Positions 1 to 9,332 are shown, counted from the first letter of the stretch. The stretch is 57,613 bases of DNA from an uncultured Pelagibacteraceae bacterium (GCA_902581405.1 CACHOJ010000007.1:1-57613); one strand, 5' to 3'. Numbers and translations: made by a program. The notes: generated by a model from the sequence alone, not told the origin.

Positions 1-2328
1 GAGAATAGTAATGATCTGTTTGCTTCGTCTGGAGCTTTAGACCCGGGAGAGATTGGCTTAAAAATTTATGAAACAATAAAATATCTAAAATTGCCTAAGG
101 ATGTGAATAATTTTTCAACGCAATTGAAATCTTTAACTGAGTCAACTAATTCAAATATTTCCTTAAAAAGAACCCCACATTTTTGTTCAGGTTGTCCTCA
201 CAATACCTCAACTAGAATTCCTGAGGGAAGTAGAGCAATAACGGGTATTAGTTGTGCTTATCTGGTCGAACATATGGAAAGAGATAACGAGGGTTTTTCA
301 CAAATGGGATCTGAGGGAGCTACTTGGGTAGGAGAGTCAGTTTTTAGTAATACAGACCATGTTTTTCAAAATATGGGGGATGGAACTTATATTCACTCTG
401 GAATTCTCTCAATTAGGCACGCAGTTGCTGCAAAAACTAAAATGACATTTAAGATATTATACAATGATGCTGTCGCCCTAACTGGAGGACAAGCATTGGA
501 TGGCTTACCAACTGTTGCCCAAATGTCTAAACAGCTTGAAGCTGAAGGAGTCAAAGAAATAGCAATAATTACAGATGAAATTAAAAAGTATGATGACACT
601 GGAGGCTTTGCCAAAAATTCAAAAGTTTATGATAGAAAGAATATTATAGATGTTCAAATTGAATTAAGTAAAATTAATGGAACTACTGTCATAATTTATG
701 ATCAGACTTGTGCAGCTGAAAAAAGAAGAAGAAGAAAAAAAGGTATTTTAGAAGAGCCTAAGAAAAAAATATTTATAAATAAGGACCTATGTGAAGGATG
801 TGGAGATTGTGGAGTACAATCAAATTGTGTTTCAATTGCTCCTGTTGAAACTGAGTATGGAAGAAAAAGACAAATTGATCAATCATCATGCAATAAAGAT
901 TACACATGTGTAGATGGATTTTGTCCAAGCTTTGTAAGTCTTGAGGGAGAGATAAGAATTAAAAAAAAATACGATGAAAACCTTGTAAATAAAATAAATT
1001 CTAAAATCGAAGAGCCAATACTACCTGAAATAAATAAATCTTATGGAATAATGATTGCTGGTATAGGTGGTACTGGTGTTGTTACTATTGGAGCAGTGCT
1101 TGCAACAGCTGCCCAAATAGATGGTAGAGGATCTGGTGTTCTTGATATGACTGGACTAGCCCAAAAAGGCGGAGCTGTTAAAAGCTTTTTAAGAATTTTT
1201 GAAAAACCGGAGGATGTTGGGGCGATCAGATTATCCTATGGGGATACAAACTTACTTTTAGGATTTGATTTACTTGTATCAAATGATTTAGAAATAATAA
1301 AAACCTTGGATAAAAAAATTTCTAAACTAATAATTAATACAGATGAAGTAATGCCAGGAGATTTTACGCGTGACAAAGATTTTTATTTACCATTCGAGGA
1401 AATGCGAAACAATTTAATTAATATAGCAGGATTAGAGAATATAAAATTTATATCATCAAATAAAATTACATCTAAGATCTTAGGAAATTCAATACTATCG
1501 AACATGTTTAATGTTGGGATTGCATATCAATCAGGCCTGATACCAATTTCAGCTTCATCAATTGAAAAAGCAATTGAATTAAATGGTGCTAGCGTGAAAG
1601 ATAATATTGATGCTTTTCGATTTGGTAGACATTATGAAAATTTAAAAGAAGAAGTAATTAATATAGTTAAAGATGAACCTGAAATATTAGAGAGTTTTAA
1701 TGCGAAATATCAGAATAGATTTAAATTTTTAGAAGACTATCAAAATAAAAAATATGCTCAAAATTATGAAGATTTAGTGAGTTATGCAAAAAAAGTTGAC
1801 AAAGAAATTGGAAATGGAAGTCAATTTTCCACAGCAGTATTAAAAAATTACTTTAAATTAATGGCTTACAAAGATGAATATGAAGTATCAAGATTAATGA
1901 CAAATAAAAAATTCTCAGACGATATAAATAAAAACTTTGAAGGTAACTTTAGTTACAACTTTTATTTAGCTCCACCAATCTTCAGTAAAAAAAGTAAAGT
2001 AGATGGTAAATTACTAAAGATTAAATTTGGTGGATGGTTGTTTAATGTATTAAAATTAATCTCAAAATTTAAATTTTTAAGAGGTACAAAATTTGATCCA
2101 TTTGGTTATTTAAATGAAAGAAAAAAAGAAAGAGAACTAATAAGAGATTATAAACAAACTATCTTTGATATTGGATCAAAAATAAATAAATCAAACTATG
2201 AAACAGCTGTCAAAATAGCATCAATACCTGATCAAATAAGAGGATTTGGACACGTCAAAGAAAAGAATATAAAAGAAGCTATAAATTATAGAACAGATTT
2301 ACTTAATTCTTTTCATGAAAACTCTTAG
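1..2328 (+). CDS. iorA: Indolepyruvate ferredoxin oxidoreductase, fused subunits (3' part)
   Basis: C-terminal part (775 codons, frame open to base 1) of a fused indolepyruvate:ferredoxin oxidoreductase, which oxidatively decarboxylates aryl-pyruvates from aromatic amino acids to aryl-acetyl-CoA. The fused family is about 1150 residues, so roughly the first third lies outside the window. Visible in order: a CSGCPHN motif at base 184, a thiamine-diphosphate motif (MGDGT at 373, NDAVALTGG at 463), a ferredoxin-like cysteine set (Cys codons at 790, 799, 808, 826), more cysteines at 889, 907 and 922, and the gamma-type domain beginning GIGGTGV at 1060. The TTG at 91 is an internal codon, not a start. 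The stop overlaps the next gene by 14 bases, so the two are probably cotranscribed. Confidence 0.9.
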   Translation, partial: ENSNDLFASSGALDPGEIGLKIYETIKYLKLPKDVNNFSTQLKSLTESTNSNISLKRTPHFCSGCPHNTSTRIPEGSRAITGISCAYLVEHMERDNEGFSQMGSEGATWVGESVFSNTDHVFQNMGDGTYIHSGILSIRHAVAAKTKMTFKILYNDAVALTGGQALDGLPTVAQMSKQLEAEGVKEIAIITDEIKKYDDTGGFAKNSKVYDRKNIIDVQIELSKINGTTVIIYDQTCAAEKRRRRKKGILEEPKKKIFINKDLCEGCGDCGVQSNCVSIAPVETEYGRKRQIDQSSCNKDYTCVDGFCPSFVSLEGEIRIKKKYDENLVNKINSKIEEPILPEINKSYGIMIAGIGGTGVVTIGAVLATAAQIDGRGSGVLDMTGLAQKGGAVKSFLRIFEKPEDVGAIRLSYGDTNLLLGFDLLVSNDLEIIKTLDKKISKLIINTDEVMPGDFTRDKDFYLPFEEMRNNLINIAGLENIKFISSNKITSKILGNSILSNMFNVGIAYQSGLIPISASSIEKAIELNGASVKDNIDAFRFGRHYENLKEEVINIVKDEPEILESFNAKYQNRFKFLEDYQNKKYAQNYEDLVSYAKKVDKEIGNGSQFSTAVLKNYFKLMAYKDEYEVSRLMTNKKFSDDINKNFEGNFSYNFYLAPPIFSKKSKVDGKLLKIKFGGWLFNVLKLISKFKFLRGTKFDPFGYLNERKKERELIRDYKQTIFDIGSKINKSNYETAVKIASIPDQIRGFGHVKEKNIKEAINYRTDLLNSFHENS

Positions 2329-3220
2329 TCCAATATATCTAGCCTCTCTGTACTTGGTGCTAGCTTGTTTATTTTGGGCTGGTAATTTTATAGTTGGTAA
2401 AGCAGCAAGCATTATTGACATACCTCCAATATCATTAAATTTTTATAGATGGTTTTTAGCTTGGTTAGTTTTACTCCCATTTACTTATAAGGAATTATTG
2501 AGTAAGAAAAAAATTATATTGGATAATATTTTCTTATTTTCAATTTTAGGAATATTAGCTGTGAGTGTATTTAATTCTGCCCTTTTTTATTCTTTAAGAC
2601 ATACCCAAGTAATAACTGGAGTGCTTATGATATCTACAGTCCCGGTTATGATAATATTATTTTCATCTTTACTTAAAATTGAGAAAACAAATTTCTTTCA
2701 AATAACCGGTGTATTTCTCTCACTCACAGGTGTTTTGTTTATAATAACTAAAGCAAATTTAAATAATCTGTTAAATTTATCTTTTAATAAGGGAGATATT
2801 TTTGCATTGATTGCCATGTTTGCTTGGTCACTATATTCAACTCTCTTAAAAAAAAAGGAATTTAATTTATCTCCAATTTCTCTATTACAGGTCGTTATAA
2901 CTTTCGGAGTTATTTTTTTAATTCCTATGTATTTTATTGACTACAGTTTAGGAAGTACGATCAAATTACAATCTTCTTTCTATTTAGTTTTGTTTTATGT
3001 TGTTTTTTTTCCTGGTTTAATCTCGTTTTTATTTTGGATAAAGGGTGTAAAATTAATTGGTGCAAATAGATCTGGAGTTTTTTTACATTTAATGCCTATA
3101 CTAGGCGCTATAATGGCTATGATAATTTTCAATGAGAAAATATTATTTTATCATTTCTTAGGTGCAATTTTTATTATTGCTGGTATTACAATTTCGAATA
3201 AAAAAACTCAAAATGCTTAA
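2315..3220 (+). CDS. DMT-superfamily (EamA) transporter
   Basis: Inner-membrane protein of 301 residues, the usual EamA length. It has about ten hydrophobic segments arranged as two repeated halves; the first begins near residue 12 (LVLACLFWAGNFIVGK) and the second near residue 155. The family generally exports metabolites or amino acids, and no substrate can be read from sequence. It overlaps the ior stop by 14 bases and the downstream dehydrogenase start by 8, so translation is likely coupled. It is one of five EamA proteins in the window. Confidence 0.88.
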   Translation: MKTLSPIYLASLYLVLACLFWAGNFIVGKAASIIDIPPISLNFYRWFLAWLVLLPFTYKELLSKKKIILDNIFLFSILGILAVSVFNSALFYSLRHTQVITGVLMISTVPVMIILFSSLLKIEKTNFFQITGVFLSLTGVLFIITKANLNNLLNLSFNKGDIFALIAMFAWSLYSTLLKKKEFNLSPISLLQVVITFGVIFLIPMYFIDYSLGSTIKLQSSFYLVLFYVVFFPGLISFLFWIKGVKLIGANRSGVFLHLMPILGAIMAMIIFNEKILFYHFLGAIFIIAGITISNKKTQNA

Positions 3221-4163
3221 AGTTGCTATTTTAGACGATTATCAAAATATTGCTCAAGAATTTATTGATTTGAAAAATCTTTCATCAAAATTTGATATTG
3301 AGATTTTTAGTGAACCTTTTGAAAACGACGACGACGCCATAGAAAAATTAAAAGAATTTGAAGCTCTGCTTATTATGAGAGAAAGAACTTCAATTACTTC
3401 AAATATTATTAAAAGTTTAAAAAAACTAAAATACATCTCTACAAGCGGAATGAGAAATAAAGCCATAGATCTTGAAGCAACAAAAAAAGCTAAAATTATT
3501 GTTACAGGAACAGAAATCAATTCAAATCCAACATGTGAATTAACATGGGCCTTAATTTTAGGACTAGCAAGAAATATTAAAGTAGAAGTTGATAACATGT
3601 ACCAAGGCTATTGGCAGACAACAGTGGGAGTTGAATTAAAAGGAAAAATTCTTGGTCTTATTGGTTTAGGAAAAGTTGGATCTCAAGTTGCCAAAATTGG
3701 AAAAGCGTTTGGTATGCAAGTAATGGCATGGAGTGAAAATCTCAGTCTAGATAAATGTAAAGAGCTTGATGTCTTGCCTTCAAGCAAAGAAGATATAATC
3801 CAAAATTCTGATTTCATATCAATTCATGTACAAGGAGGAGAAAGATATAAAGATTGTTTTAAACTTGCTGAGTTTGATAAAATGAAAAAAACAGCTTTTT
3901 TGATTAATACTTCAAGAGGTCCGATTGTAAATGAAGATGATTTGATTATAGCACTTTCAACTAATGTAATCGCTGGTGCAGGAATAGATGTTTATGATAA
4001 AGAGCCTCTGCCCTCTGGTCACAAACTAAGATTTGTACCTAATGCACTTTTGCTTCCACACTTAGGCTATGTAACGGCAGAAAATTATTCTATTTTTTAT
4101 ACACAAATGATTGAAAATTTAGAAGCTTGTGCTGCCGGTAAGCCTATAAGAGAAATAAAGTAA
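3213..4163 (+). CDS. D-2-hydroxyacid dehydrogenase, NAD(P)-dependent
   Basis: Rossmann-fold dehydrogenase interconverting a D-2-hydroxy acid and a 2-keto acid (D-isomer-specific family, PF00389/PF02826). The chosen ATG at 3213 begins MLKVAILDDYQN, which matches the family N-terminus; an upstream in-frame ATG at 3162 only adds residues read from the preceding gene in another frame. The nucleotide loop GLIGLGKVGSQ lies near residue 148, the catalytic Arg is in NTSRGPIVN, the Glu in DVYDKEPLP and the His in LLPHLGYVT. Substrate is not determined. It follows the DMT gene with an 8-base overlap and precedes the amidohydrolase by one base. Confidence 0.87.
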   Translation: MLKVAILDDYQNIAQEFIDLKNLSSKFDIEIFSEPFENDDDAIEKLKEFEALLIMRERTSITSNIIKSLKKLKYISTSGMRNKAIDLEATKKAKIIVTGTEINSNPTCELTWALILGLARNIKVEVDNMYQGYWQTTVGVELKGKILGLIGLGKVGSQVAKIGKAFGMQVMAWSENLSLDKCKELDVLPSSKEDIIQNSDFISIHVQGGERYKDCFKLAEFDKMKKTAFLINTSRGPIVNEDDLIIALSTNVIAGAGIDVYDKEPLPSGHKLRFVPNALLLPHLGYVTAENYSIFYTQMIENLEACAAGKPIREIK

Positions 4164-4164
4164 A

Positions 4165-5070
4165 GTGGAATTACCAGTTGTAAATCATCCTGATTATGAA
4201 GCAAAGATTGGTGATGATAATAAATTTCCAATCAAAAAGTTTGGTGAATTAGCAAATTTTCTTAAAAAAGAAAAAGTAGTTAAAAAATTTTATAAACCTG
4301 AGTCATGTTCAATTGATACACTTAAAGAGGTTCACTCTGAGGAGTATATTTTAAAAATTAAAAATAAAACATTAGAAGAAACACTAGTTAAAAAAATAGG
4401 TTTTCCTTTAGTTGATAGTGTTGTGAGAAGATCTTTAGTGGCAACAGGTGGAACCGTGTTAGCTGCTAAATTGGCTATTAATTATGGAATAGCTTGTAAT
4501 ACTGCTGGTGGAAGCCACCATGCAATATATGATGAGGGAGCAGGATTTTGTGTTTTTAATGATGTAGCTGTTGCTGCAAAATATCTTTTAAATAGAGGAC
4601 TAGCTAATAAAATTCTCATTTTAGATCTTGATGTTCACCAAGGAAATGGAAATGCAGAAATATTTAAAAATGAAAATAACGTTTTTACATTTAGCATGCA
4701 CTCGAAAGTAAATTACCCTCCAATAAAATCAAAAGGTGATTTAGATGTTGAGCTTGAACAAGACATGGAAGACGAGCAATACTTGGATATTTTAAAAAAG
4801 AATTTAATTTTCTTGAACGATTTTAATTTTGATTTTGTATTTTATATTGCAGGTGTTGATATTCATTTAGGCGATAGATTAGGCAAGTTAAAAATTACCG
4901 ATATTGGCATTAATAGAAGAGATGAAATGGTTATTAAAAACTTTTTTGAAAGAAGAATTCCTATTTGTGGTGTTTTAGGTGGTGGTTATAATAAAGATTT
5001 TGAAAAACTTATTGAATTGCACGCAAGTTTACATAAAAATTGTGCCAAATATTTAAATGGCAAAAAATAA
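4165..5070 (+). CDS. Histone deacetylase-family amidohydrolase
   Basis: Arginase/deacetylase-fold zinc hydrolase of 301 residues (PF00850). In bacteria such proteins remove acetyl groups from polyamines or other amines. Seen: the paired His region GGSHHAIYDEGAGFC, the zinc-binding DLDVHQGNGNAE, and a third metal Asp in VAGVD-type context (IAGVDIHLG); GVLGGGY near the C-terminus matches the active-site Tyr loop. The start is GTG at 4165, one base after the preceding stop. The 3' end overlaps msrB by 14 bases. The substrate could be an acetylpolyamine or acetoin-type compound; I cannot choose. Confidence 0.85.
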   Translation: MELPVVNHPDYEAKIGDDNKFPIKKFGELANFLKKEKVVKKFYKPESCSIDTLKEVHSEEYILKIKNKTLEETLVKKIGFPLVDSVVRRSLVATGGTVLAAKLAINYGIACNTAGGSHHAIYDEGAGFCVFNDVAVAAKYLLNRGLANKILILDLDVHQGNGNAEIFKNENNVFTFSMHSKVNYPPIKSKGDLDVELEQDMEDEQYLDILKKNLIFLNDFNFDFVFYIAGVDIHLGDRLGKLKITDIGINRRDEMVIKNFFERRIPICGVLGGGYNKDFEKLIELHASLHKNCAKYLNGKK

Positions 5071-5425
5071 CCCAAATTTATCAGCTCAACAAAAAAAAGT
5101 TTTGTTTGAAGAGGCAACAGAGGCTCCAGGTTCTAGCGATTTAAATTTTGAAAAGAGAGAGGGTAGTTATTATTGTGCAAATTGCGAAACAAAATTATTT
5201 GATTCTAATACAAAGTATGAAAGTGGTTCAGGATGGCCTTCATTTTACGAATCTCTCCCTGATGTATTTGAAACTAAAACTGATCATCATATTGGATATG
5301 CTAGGACAGAATATCACTGTAAAAAATGTGGCGGTCACCATGGGCATATTTTTGATGATGGACCACAGCCAACTGGTAAAAGATATTGTAATAACGGGGT
5401 ATGCCTAGTTTTCAAACCAAAATAA
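5057..5425 (+). CDS. msrB: Peptide-methionine (R)-S-oxide reductase MsrB
   Basis: Cytoplasmic repair enzyme that reduces methionine-R-sulfoxide in proteins. Its 122 residues cover a compact MsrB domain. Seen: structural zinc pairs CANC (near residue 37) and CKKC, the GWPSF motif, the HCKKCGGHHGHIFDDGP segment and the catalytic Cys in RYCNNG. The residues after the catalytic Cys (NNGVCL) differ from the usual RYC(I/V)NS pattern, but the key Cys is kept. It overlaps the deacetylase-like gene by 14 bases. The partner MsrA is at 54662-55114, far away on the other strand. Confidence 0.93.
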   Translation: MAKNNPNLSAQQKKVLFEEATEAPGSSDLNFEKREGSYYCANCETKLFDSNTKYESGSGWPSFYESLPDVFETKTDHHIGYARTEYHCKKCGGHHGHIFDDGPQPTGKRYCNNGVCLVFKPK

Positions 5426-5438
5426 TTGATTTCAAATT

Positions 5439-6674
5439 ATGAATTTAATTGAAATACAAAATAAGATTATTTCTGAAAAAATTAAGCTCAGAAAAAAATC
5501 AATAAACTTTGTTAATAATTTTAAAAAAATTGAAAAATATATTCAAAAAGAAGTTGCGATAATTAAAGAGTCAAAAGACTCAATTATCCCAGAAATAGAA
5601 TTTAAAGATATTTCAAATAAGGATCAAACGATAATTAAAGATAAAGTATTTAAACGTGGCTGTGTAATCATTAGAAATGTTTTTGATAAAAAAAAGATGA
5701 GAGAATTAAATGAAGATTTAGATAAATATGTCTTGGAAAATAATTATTTTGAAGATCAAAAAAAAAAGATAGGTATAGACGAATACTTTAGCGACTTAAA
5801 ATCAGGAAAACCTCAAATTTTTGGATTGTATTGGTCTAAAGCTCAATCAGAAATTAGACATTCTAAAGAAATGGAAACTGTTAAAAAATGGTTAAATAAT
5901 CTTTGGAACTATAATTACGAAGGTAAAAATGTATTTGATCCAAATAGAGAACTTGTTTACGCAGATCGAGTGAGAAGAAGAGAACCAGGAGATGATACAT
6001 TAGGTTTATCCCCACATTGTGATGCTGGGTCAATTGAAAGATGGACAGATAAAGCTTATCAAAAAATTTACAATGATATTTTTTCTGACAATTTCGAAAA
6101 TTTTAATCCATATGATGCAAAATATAGAGATGAAACAATTGAATTTGAATCGCCAGCAGTAGCACATGTATTTAGAACATTTCAAGGATGGACTGCCTTA
6201 ACAGAACAAGGTCCGAATGATGGAACTTTACAATTAATTCCTATTGTAAAAGGAATGTCATACGTTTTAACAAGAGCATTACTAGATGATGTCCCTGAAA
6301 ATGAATTATGTGGATCAAAAGCAGGAAAAGCTTTATCGATAAATGAAAAATATCATAGTTTGTTACTAGAGGGTTTAATCTCAATTCCAAAAATGAAACC
6401 GGGAGATACTATTTGGTGGCATCCAGATGTAGTACATGCAGTTGAGGAAAAACATCAAGGTAAAAATTACTCAAACGTTGTTTATGTTGGAGCAACACCT
6501 TATTGTAAAAAAAATATTGATTACATAAAAAAACAATCAAAAAAATTTATTGAAGGCAAAAGCCCACCTGATTTTGCTCCTGAAGATTATGAGGTAAATT
6601 ATAAAGGTAGAGTCACAGTAAATGATTTAAGTGAATTAGCAAAAAAACAATTAGGACTAGTTGATTGGAATTAA
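5439..6674 (+). CDS. DUF1479 (YbiU-like) putative Fe(II)/2-oxoglutarate oxygenase
   Basis: Protein of 411 residues resembling the DUF1479 family (E. coli YbiU, about 420 residues), a predicted cupin-fold non-haem iron oxygenase. Seen: N-terminal helical region, then KRGCVIIRNVF near residue 72, the metal-binding pair in LSPHCDAGSIERW (HxD), the long segment AHVFRTFQGWTALTEQGP, and the distal His in WWHPDVVHAVE. Function and substrate of this family are unsettled. It starts 13 bases after msrB and ends one base before the convergent glutaredoxin gene. Confidence 0.82.
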   Translation: MNLIEIQNKIISEKIKLRKKSINFVNNFKKIEKYIQKEVAIIKESKDSIIPEIEFKDISNKDQTIIKDKVFKRGCVIIRNVFDKKKMRELNEDLDKYVLENNYFEDQKKKIGIDEYFSDLKSGKPQIFGLYWSKAQSEIRHSKEMETVKKWLNNLWNYNYEGKNVFDPNRELVYADRVRRREPGDDTLGLSPHCDAGSIERWTDKAYQKIYNDIFSDNFENFNPYDAKYRDETIEFESPAVAHVFRTFQGWTALTEQGPNDGTLQLIPIVKGMSYVLTRALLDDVPENELCGSKAGKALSINEKYHSLLLEGLISIPKMKPGDTIWWHPDVVHAVEEKHQGKNYSNVVYVGATPYCKKNIDYIKKQSKKFIEGKSPPDFAPEDYEVNYKGRVTVNDLSELAKKQLGLVDWN

Positions 6675-6675
6675 T

Positions 6676-6930
6676 TTATTTTAAAGATGCTTCTAATTGA
6701 CCATTTTTTTCAAGATCTCTAAGTTCTTGATAACCCCCAATATGCTCATCGTTAAAAAAAATTTGGGGAATTGTTCTTCTTCCGTTAGCTTTTTGAATCA
6801 TTTCATCTCTAAGCTCTGGACCTGTAGATACGTCAATAACTTTGTATTCAAGATTATTTCTTTTTAATAATCTTTTTGCAGCATCACAGAATGCACACAT
6901 CGGTCCTGAATACATTGTTATATTTTTCAT
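6676..6930 (-). CDS. grxC: Glutaredoxin (GrxC type)
   Basis: Small thiol-disulfide oxidoreductase of 84 residues, reduced by glutathione. Thioredoxin-like fold with the redox site CAFC at residues 12-15, the cis-Pro TIPQIFF segment and the glutathione-binding GGYQEL. The usual GrxC site is CPYC, so CAFC is a variant, but both cysteines are kept and length is normal. It lies convergently against the DUF1479 gene and downstream of the TIGR03643 gene on the same strand, 28 bases apart. Confidence 0.92.
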   Translation of the reverse strand: MKNITMYSGPMCAFCDAAKRLLKRNNLEYKVIDVSTGPELRDEMIQKANGRRTIPQIFFNDEHIGGYQELRDLEKNGQLEASLK

Positions 6931-6958
6931 ACTTTAGATATAATTATATTTCTTGATT

Positions 6959-7258
6959 TTACCAGTTATGAATTTCATTTTTTTTTATCTTAACTCTTAT
7001 TTGTTTTCTTGAATATTCAAACTTTTTTCTATGTTTAATGCTCTGTGAATTTACTCTTTTTCTCCATAGTCTAAAAGAAGAAGGTTTTAAACTTCTTCTC
7101 ATAATCTTAATTACGTCAGATTCTGTTTTTCCAGTTTTTTTTTCTATATCTTCAAATGTAATTCTATCAGCCCATGCCGCCCAAATGACCCAGTCTGGAC
7201 TGCCAGGTTTTGGCTCAGGATTTTTAACTCTGGTTGTGGGCCTGTGACTTTTTTTCAT
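6959..7258 (-). CDS. TIGR03643-family small basic protein
   Basis: Hypothetical protein of 99 residues, strongly basic at both ends. The core (WAAWADRITFEDIEKKTG, then KIMRRSLKPSSFRLWRKRV and KHRKKF) matches what I recall of family TIGR03643, a conserved bacterial family of unknown function. The helix-turn-helix-like spacing and Arg/Lys richness could indicate nucleic-acid binding, but that is only an inference. It shares the strand with grxC and is likely cotranscribed with it. Confidence 0.75.
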   Translation of the reverse strand: MKKSHRPTTRVKNPEPKPGSPDWVIWAAWADRITFEDIEKKTGKTESDVIKIMRRSLKPSSFRLWRKRVNSQSIKHRKKFEYSRKQIRVKIKKNEIHNW

Positions 7259-7323
7259 AAAATTCCAGTAATCTTGAAATAAATAAATAATGCAAATTTA
7301 TATGCTTATGATATTATCATTTT

Positions 7324-7376
7324 TAGATAGTCCTATCTAGCCATCTTTAGCTCCCGGTTTTTTAGGGCTATCCATC
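7324..7376 (+). promoter_or_regulatory. 5' leader with inverted repeats upstream of lysE1
   Basis: The 118-base gap before the LysE gene is among the longest in the window. It contains a perfect 7-base inverted repeat TAGATAG / CTATCTA (7324-7339, 2-base spacer). A second possible hairpin (AGC.CC / GG.GCT around a CGGTTTTTTA loop) ends close to the start codon. No Shine-Dalgarno sequence is evident. It may be an operator or a structured leader; I could not match it to a known riboswitch. Confidence 0.35.
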
Positions 7377-7991
7377 ATGCTTCCATTAAATTATTTTCTA
7401 TTTCTTCAAATTATCTTATTCATGTTTATTACTCCTGGAACTCCTAGAATTGTAATCATTTCATATTCTATGAATTATGGAGTTAGAAATTGTGTTTGGA
7501 CCGCACTAGGAGATGTAACTGCAAATATTATTCAAGCTTCTCTTGTAATTTTTGTAATTGGGTCTTTTATTTCAGATAATCCAACTTTATTAAATATTTT
7601 TAAATGGATTGGTGTAATTTATATACTTTACCTAGCATTCGACATTTATAAATCTAAACCTAGAGATATTAACTCAAGTGAAACTTTACAAAAAAGTTCG
7701 TTATCATTTTTTAAAGATGGATTTTTGGTTGCGGGTACAAGTCCTAAAGCTTGGATGTTCTTTCCTTTTATTTTTCCTCAATTCATTGATTTTAATTCAA
7801 ATTACGTTGCACAATTTTTAATTTTAATAACAACTTATGTAATATTAGATTTTTTATCTTTGGTTGGTTATGCAGTCTTAGCAAATAAAATGATTACATG
7901 GGTTAAAGCAAAAGCAAAGGTCTTAAACACAATTTCTGCGTGCGTCTTAATTGTTATAGCTCTTATAATTGCATTTATGCAACAATATTGA
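7377..7991 (+). CDS. LysE-family amino-acid exporter
   Basis: Inner-membrane exporter of 204 residues with about six hydrophobic segments. The N-terminal TPGTPRIVIISYSMNYG stretch corresponds to the LysE/RhtB TPGP region, and AGTSPKAWMFF near residue 118 is the second conserved block. The family effluxes amino acids such as lysine, threonine or homoserine; the substrate is not readable here. It stands alone between the minus-strand TIGR03643 gene and livK1, and probably limits amino-acid overload from the adjacent importers. Confidence 0.85.
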   Translation: MLPLNYFLFLQIILFMFITPGTPRIVIISYSMNYGVRNCVWTALGDVTANIIQASLVIFVIGSFISDNPTLLNIFKWIGVIYILYLAFDIYKSKPRDINSSETLQKSSLSFFKDGFLVAGTSPKAWMFFPFIFPQFIDFNSNYVAQFLILITTYVILDFLSLVGYAVLANKMITWVKAKAKVLNTISACVLIVIALIIAFMQQY

Positions 7992-8015
7992 CCACTAATG
8001 CGATACTACTGTTAC

Positions 8016-8075
8016 TTGAAAAAAAACTAAATTCTTAGTTTAATAAGGTTTAAATTAATTAATTAATAAGAGGAG
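8016..8075 (+). promoter_or_regulatory. Sigma-70-like promoter and ribosome binding site of livK1
   Basis: A -35 box TTGAAA (8016-8021) and a -10 box TTTAAT (8039-8044) are spaced by 17 bases. The strong Shine-Dalgarno AGGAG (8071-8075) lies 4 bases before the ATG at 8080. A 7-base inverted repeat (AAACTAA / TTAGTTT, 8024-8041) overlaps the promoter and could be an operator or a weak terminator for lysE1. Confidence 0.55.
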
Positions 8076-8079
8076 ATAA

Positions 8080-9318
8080 ATGAAAATTAAAAACATTATA
8101 ATTACATTTGTTTCTGCAATAGCAATTTTATTTTCAACTTCAGTTGTTTCATTTGCAAAAGTTGTTGGTGATAAAATTATCCTAGGTGCCGCAATTTCTT
8201 TAACTGGAAAATATTCATCTAATGGAGTTCACACTCAAAACGGTTATAATATGGCCGTTGATAGAATTAACGAGATGGGTGGTGTTAAAGTTGGAGGAAA
8301 AACTTACAAGTTTGATATTATCTATTATGATGATGAGTCAAATCCAAAAAGAGCAGCACAACTTGCAGAAAGATTAATTTCACAGGATGGTGTTGAGTTT
8401 ATGCTTGGGCCATACAGTTCAGGTTTAACAAAAGCAATTGCGCCTGTAACAGAGAAATATGGTGTTCCAATGGTTGAAGCTAATGGTGCATCAAGATCTT
8501 TATTTACTAAAGGTTATAAATATTTATTTGCAGTGCTTGCGCCAGCAAACTTATATTTAGATGTTGCAATTGAAACAGCCGTAGCACTGAATGGTGGAAA
8601 AGGTGTTAGAATTGCTCAAGCTTTCGAGCAAGATGCATTCTCACAGGACGTTAGATTAGGAATTCTAGATGCAGCAGAGAGAACTGGATCTAAAATCATA
8701 ATTGATGACAAACTACCTAAAGAGCTAAATGATATGGCTGCAACTTTAGCAAAAGTTAAAGCTGTTAAGCCAGATGTGCTAGTTGTATCAGGTCATACAA
8801 AAGGTGCACTAACTGCAATCAGACAGATAGCTGAAATGAAAGTTGATGTTCCAATGTTAGCAATGACACACTGTGATGCTGCAAAATTATCTAAGCAACA
8901 CGGTAAAAACTCACAGTACGCTTTATGTGCATCTCAGTGGCATAAAACATTAACTTACAAAGATGATTTTTTCAAAGACGGTATGACATATGCTGCAGAC
9001 TTTGAGAAATTATTTGGTTATGATCCGCCATATCAATCAGCAGAATCATCAGCTGCTTTATTAGTATTCAAAGATGCATTTGAAAGAGCAAATACTTTTG
9101 ATCAAAAGAAAGTAAGAGATGCTCTTGCAGCTACTAATATGCAAACATTCTATGGAAACATTAAGTTTGCCGAGGGTGGTCAGAACGTTGACAAACCAAT
9201 GGTACTTTTCCAAGTAATGTGTGATGACGCAGGAAAATGTGAAAATAAAGTTGTAGCTCCATTAAAATGGGCTTCAGCAGAATTAATTCACCCAATTCCT
9301 AAGTGGTCTGAAAGATAA
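8080..9318 (+). CDS. livK: Branched-chain/amide-type ABC transporter substrate-binding protein (LivK1)
   Basis: Periplasmic receptor of 412 residues with a Sec signal peptide (hydrophobic segment to VVSFA, cleavage near residue 26) and a type-I periplasmic-binding fold (Peripla_BP_6, starting IILGAAISLTGKYSS). It delivers ligand to the LivHM permease encoded downstream. The family includes receptors for branched-chain amino acids, amides, urea and aromatic acids; the exact ligand is not readable. It has its own promoter and strong ribosome binding site, and a terminator separates it from livH1, a layout expected to make receptor in excess of the membrane parts. Confidence 0.9.
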   Translation: MKIKNIIITFVSAIAILFSTSVVSFAKVVGDKIILGAAISLTGKYSSNGVHTQNGYNMAVDRINEMGGVKVGGKTYKFDIIYYDDESNPKRAAQLAERLISQDGVEFMLGPYSSGLTKAIAPVTEKYGVPMVEANGASRSLFTKGYKYLFAVLAPANLYLDVAIETAVALNGGKGVRIAQAFEQDAFSQDVRLGILDAAERTGSKIIIDDKLPKELNDMAATLAKVKAVKPDVLVVSGHTKGALTAIRQIAEMKVDVPMLAMTHCDAAKLSKQHGKNSQYALCASQWHKTLTYKDDFFKDGMTYAADFEKLFGYDPPYQSAESSAALLVFKDAFERANTFDQKKVRDALAATNMQTFYGNIKFAEGGQNVDKPMVLFQVMCDDAGKCENKVVAPLKWASAELIHPIPKWSER

Positions 9319-9332
9319 TTAAAAATAATATT

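Noticed and set aside
3162..3212. Upstream in-frame start for the D-2-hydroxyacid dehydrogenase
   Set aside because: The extra 17 residues are the DMT gene read in another frame; the family N-terminus begins at the Met encoded at 3213.
3254..3598. Minus-strand open frame of 114 residues inside the dehydrogenase gene
   Set aside because: It is wholly opposite a gene with clear family motifs, has no ribosome binding site and its translation resembles no family; it is a frame shadow, like the other open frames lying inside recognised genes.
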